Shown here: positions 61,238 to 64,000 of the stretch, piece by piece
How the letters are laid out: each line of letters starts with the position of its first letter
Position numbering within the stretch: the stretch's first letter is position 1
Source: Motiliproteus sp965230185
GTDB lineage: Bacteria; Pseudomonadota; Gammaproteobacteria; Pseudomonadales; Balneatricaceae
Direction of reading: 5' to 3'
Length of the DNA: 64,000 bases
Assembly: GCA_965230185.1 (NCBI GenBank)
Contig: OZ245995.1
Span: 3,348,001-3,412,000, forward strand
Position numbers and translations under genes: made by a program
Notes under the pieces: generated by a model
What the model was told of the DNA's origin: nothing
Seen by the model: only the letters and a program-made list of their open reading frames with translations
Databases searched by the model: none

Positions 61238-62512
61238 CTACTCCTGTTTCGGATTGCCCTTACTGCGAGCACTTAAGGGGGCCACTCGAAGCCCGGTGAC
61301 AGGATTCGGTAGTTGAGTGGTAATATAAGTATCCCCCGGCACTAATCCATCACTTCTAGCGATAACCAGTCTTTCACCACTGTTGGACGAGGATTCCCCC
61401 AGCTTCTCAATGCTTACGACCTGAAGTCTACCACCAGAAACTTTGTAGACCCGATTATCAGAAAATACAGCTCTGATCGGGATTCCCAGCGTATCGGCCA
61501 ATGGCGGCAAATCCAGCACCAGCTGCAACGGTTTGCCCAGTGGTAAGGTCCCGTTAGCGCCGGTGATAGAAAAGATTCCATCTACCCCACCCCGAGCCTG
61601 ATCCACTGCACCCGAAAAGCGATCCAGCGTTAGCTCGAGAATGTCACCCAAATGTTCTACGCGTGCCGTTACGGCTATTCCCCTATCCATGCCAGCGGTG
61701 ATTGTGGCCAGATAGCGCTCGGGAATCAGGGCCCTGGCCTCAAGACGATCGGCGGCATACAGATCAATTATCGATTTCCCCGGGCTAACTCGTTCACCGG
61801 CCGAAACATAAACCTTACTGATCCGTCCGGCAAACGGTGCGATTATTCGCGTACGTTGAATATCCAGTTTCGCCCGTTCCAACAGGGTTTCAGCGCGTTT
61901 CAGATTCGCCTGCAACTGATTGAGTCGCGATAAGTGGTTGGTGATCTGTAGCTGCTGAGCATTGACTGCCAAAGCCTGCTGTTCCAACGTAATCTTAGAT
62001 TGATCAAGCCGACTCTCAGTACCCAATTTTTTCTGGAACAGGCGCTTCTCCCTTTCCACTGCAGCTCGGTTCAATGCCAGTAGTTTACGCTCTCGCCCTA
62101 TCGCTTCAAGCGCTGCCTTATGATTATTGTTTTCAATCTGCACCTGCGCCTGAAGGCTCTCCACTTCGGCTTCCTGGAGCGCCTGATTCATCAACGCTTC
62201 TGCAGAATCAAGCTCAACCATCAACTGCCCCTCTTTTACCTTCCAACCTTCCTGGACCAGGTTTCTTACCACGTCGGCATCGATAGCCGCTGTCATCTGA
62301 CTGCTACTCGGGGATTCAACGTGCCCAAGTAGCGTTAGCTGGGGTTGATGCGTACCGTACATTGTCTCTTTGACGGTGACAGGCCAGACTTTCTCCTCCT
62401 CTTCGGCTATGGCGACAAAGGGTTTGGTAGATTTCAAGTAGATGAAAGCAGCAATCGATACTCCGATGACCAGCAGGGCTATCACGGGACTAACTAACGA
62501 ACGTAATTGCAT
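61238..62512 (-). CDS. RND efflux periplasmic adaptor subunit (second system)
   Basis: A 424-residue membrane-fusion protein: N-terminal anchor (VIALLVIGVSIAAFIYL), lipoyl halves (VQEGWKVKEGQLMVELDSAEA and DIQRTRIIAPFAGRISKVYVSAGERV) flanking a coiled coil, and the C-terminal TTQLPNPVTGLRVAPL that repeats the ending of the adaptor at 16793-18058. The ATG at 62512 is chosen over an in-frame TTG. It is first in the operon and divergent from the ThiF-nitroreductase gene. Confidence 0.92.
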   Translation of the reverse strand: MQLRSLVSPVIALLVIGVSIAAFIYLKSTKPFVAIAEEEEKVWPVTVKETMYGTHQPQLTLLGHVESPSSSQMTAAIDADVVRNLVQEGWKVKEGQLMVELDSAEALMNQALQEAEVESLQAQVQIENNNHKAALEAIGRERKLLALNRAAVEREKRLFQKKLGTESRLDQSKITLEQQALAVNAQQLQITNHLSRLNQLQANLKRAETLLERAKLDIQRTRIIAPFAGRISKVYVSAGERVSPGKSIIDLYAADRLEARALIPERYLATITAGMDRGIAVTARVEHLGDILELTLDRFSGAVDQARGGVDGIFSITGANGTLPLGKPLQLVLDLPPLADTLGIPIRAVFSDNRVYKVSGGRLQVVSIEKLGESSSNSGERLVIARSDGLVPGDTYITTQLPNPVTGLRVAPLSARSKGNPKQE

Positions 62513-62821
62513 AACAATATCCAAATCTTGAAAATGTTTAATCGAGTGGATACCTCGTAGCAGATTTGGCCAGATCTGCTAGCATCCCCTAGGATAAGAT
62601 TCAGGGACGTTCAAGAGTGAGACGTAAATCCTAACTACACCAGAGAAAGCTTCGTAGATACTACTGTAAGGCCCATAGGAAATTGAAGAGCTATATACTT
62701 GTATAGCTTATATTAATATGAAAAGTCAGCTCACTTATGGTAATCGAGAATTTGGCTGATCAGCGAATTTAGGTACACTCCAGTCTTCCAACAACCGACT
62801 CTCTAAGGCCCTCTCCCTATC
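62513..62821. other. Divergent intergenic region, second RND pair / ThiF-nitroreductase
   Basis: About 310 bases, AT-rich, without a gene. It must contain two divergent promoters and holds a 20-base dyad at 62689-62708. Confidence 0.55.
62689..62708. promoter_or_regulatory. 20-base dyad resembling a lux box
   Basis: AGCTATATACTTGTATAGCT has perfect 7-base arms around a 6-base centre and fits the general NNCT-N12-AGNN form of LuxR-type operators. It lies about 114 bases before the ThiF start and 177 bases before the adaptor start. No luxR gene is in the window, so the regulator is unknown. Confidence 0.4.
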
Positions 62822-64000
62822 ATGACAATAGAATTCGACTACAACAAAGCGTTTTCAAGGAACATTGGCTGGGTCACCGAAGCAGAGCAACAGTACCTCA
62901 GGACCCGGCGTGTGGCCATTGCTGGACTCGGGGGCGTCGGAGGAAGCCACCTGTTGACTCTGACACGACTGGGTATTGGCGCATTCAACCTGTCCGACTT
63001 TGATCGCTTTGGGGTAGAAAACTTTAATCGCCAGGTTGGAGCCACGCTAACATCGGTTGATAAGCCAAAGCTAGATACCCTGATTGAACGCGCGTTGGAT
63101 ATCAATCCGGAACTGGATATCCGAACTTTTCCGGAAGGCATATTCGACGATAACATAGACCTGTTTCTGGAAGACGTGGATGTCTACGTTGATGGCCTTG
63201 ATTTTTTTGCTCTTGAAGCTCGCAAAGCGACCTTCGCTGCTTGCAAGCGACTTGGCATTCCCGCCACAACAGCCGCTCCCTTAGGCATGAGCACCGCACT
63301 ACTCAATTTCCTCCCTGATGGTATGTCTTTCGAAGAGTATTTTCGGCTCGAAGGAGCAAACGAGGAAGAGCAATATTTGCGATTCTTTGTCGGCCTCTCA
63401 CCAGCACGGTTACAGCAAAGCTATCTCGTCGATCCGAGTCGTATCGATGTCTATGCCAGGAAAGGGCCTTCGACAGCAATGGGCTGTGAGCTCTGTGCGG
63501 GCGTGGCGGCAAGCCAGGTATTAAAAATACTACTAAAACGGGGCAAAGTGGTTGCAGCTCCTCGTGGTTTACAATTTGACGCCTATCGCAACCGTATGGC
63601 TAAAACCTGGCGTCCAGGCGGAAACGCCCACCCACTGCAAAAGCTGGCAATTGCAATTGGTAAAAAACAATTACTACAGCAACCGGCCCCCATCCCTGTA
63701 GGAGCTGAACCTTATAAACCGGTAACCCCGGCAGAAAAAATACTGGATCTGGCACGCTGGGCCCCCAGCGGCGATAACACCCAATGCTGGAAATTCGAGC
63801 TAAAAAACGATCTTCAGTTTGTCGTTCATGGATCAGATACTCGTGATACTGTAGTTTATGATCTTGATGGCCGCCCCAGTCAGATGGCCCTTGGTGCGCT
63901 GCTTGAATCAATCGAGATTGCGGCCTCCAGTATTGGTTACGAAGTTAGCATCACTCAACGCCCGAACCAGCCTGAAACCTCACCCACTTTTGAGGTCCAG
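62822..64000 (+). CDS. ThiF/E1-like adenylyltransferase fused to nitroreductase (partial, runs off the right edge)
   Basis: An uninterrupted frame of 393 codons from ATG 62822 with no stop before the window ends. Residues 25-270 are a ThiF/E1-like domain: AIAGLGGVGGSHLL (nucleotide binding), DFDRFGVENFNRQVG (the acidic/Arg adenylation motif) and one CELC pair. From about residue 305 a nitroreductase domain begins, with ARWAPSGDNTQCWKFEL, the FMN-contacting motif. The E1 part would adenylate a carboxylate and the nitroreductase part reduce or oxidise a product. It is divergent from the RND-acyltransferase operon. Such fusions are known as a family, but the product is not. Confidence 0.85.
   Translation, partial: MTIEFDYNKAFSRNIGWVTEAEQQYLRTRRVAIAGLGGVGGSHLLTLTRLGIGAFNLSDFDRFGVENFNRQVGATLTSVDKPKLDTLIERALDINPELDIRTFPEGIFDDNIDLFLEDVDVYVDGLDFFALEARKATFAACKRLGIPATTAAPLGMSTALLNFLPDGMSFEEYFRLEGANEEEQYLRFFVGLSPARLQQSYLVDPSRIDVYARKGPSTAMGCELCAGVAASQVLKILLKRGKVVAAPRGLQFDAYRNRMAKTWRPGGNAHPLQKLAIAIGKKQLLQQPAPIPVGAEPYKPVTPAEKILDLARWAPSGDNTQCWKFELKNDLQFVVHGSDTRDTVVYDLDGRPSQMALGALLESIEIAASSIGYEVSITQRPNQPETSPTFEVQ

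Overview
The window looks like a chromosomal segment of a marine Gammaproteobacterium, probably Oceanospirillales-like. That placement is inferred from gene content: a TRAP transporter, bacteriohemerythrin, CysNC, an Mrp/Dcd/MetG/TrmA neighbourhood and an exosortase-type exopolysaccharide system. No tRNA, rRNA, CRISPR array or insertion sequence was found. Coding density is high, and both edges cut genes.

Region 1 (1-6831, + strand) holds the end of a TRAP solute-binding protein with its two permeases, then bacteriohemerythrin, a MarR regulator, maleylacetoacetate isomerase, a Bcr/CflA exporter, a VOC enzyme and a crotonase-family enzyme. Region 2 (6902-16605) is mixed housekeeping and stress genes: gltX, a Zur-box-preceded zinc-binding ZnuA with a His/Glu repeat, a broken LysE exporter, a cold-shock protein, rhodanese, an esterase with pdxH, an OxyR-box-preceded peroxiredoxin-glutaredoxin fusion, a lipoprotein, a glycerate-kinase-like enzyme and a hydrolase. 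Region 3 (16793-22330) is an RND efflux pair and SOS-boxed dinB.

Region 4 (22759-26746) is the first part of an exosortase/PEP-CTERM system: a PEP-CTERM-like surface protein and the large TPR protein PrsT. A double-sensor chemoreceptor follows. Region 5 (30366-36291) carries a hypothetical gene, dcd, mrp, trmA and metG. Region 6 (36382-43161) is sulfate activation: cysD, a cysN-cysC fusion, an SLC13 permease, a second free-standing cysC, a DHH phosphoesterase and a small membrane protein.

Region 7 (43363-62512) is the main exosortase-associated locus. On the + strand it has export lipoprotein, chain-length regulator, tyrosine autokinase, outer-membrane beta-barrel and AAA ATPase. Behind a good sigma-54-type promoter comes an unusual four-gene cassette: a Tat-like exported Cys-containing protein, a PqqD-like protein, an HprK-related kinase and a nucleotidyltransferase. 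On the - strand are the sigma-54 activator PrsR, its kinase PrsK, a trypsin-like protease, an exosortase-associated acyltransferase and a second RND pair. A ThiF-nitroreductase fusion starts divergently and runs off the right edge, with a 20-bp lux-box-like dyad in the shared intergenic region. The exosortase itself and the glycosyltransferases are not in this window.

The best candidate for something poorly described is the HprK-related/PqqD/nucleotidyltransferase cassette with its exported partner, together with the acyltransferase-RND-ThiF/nitroreductase group beside it.
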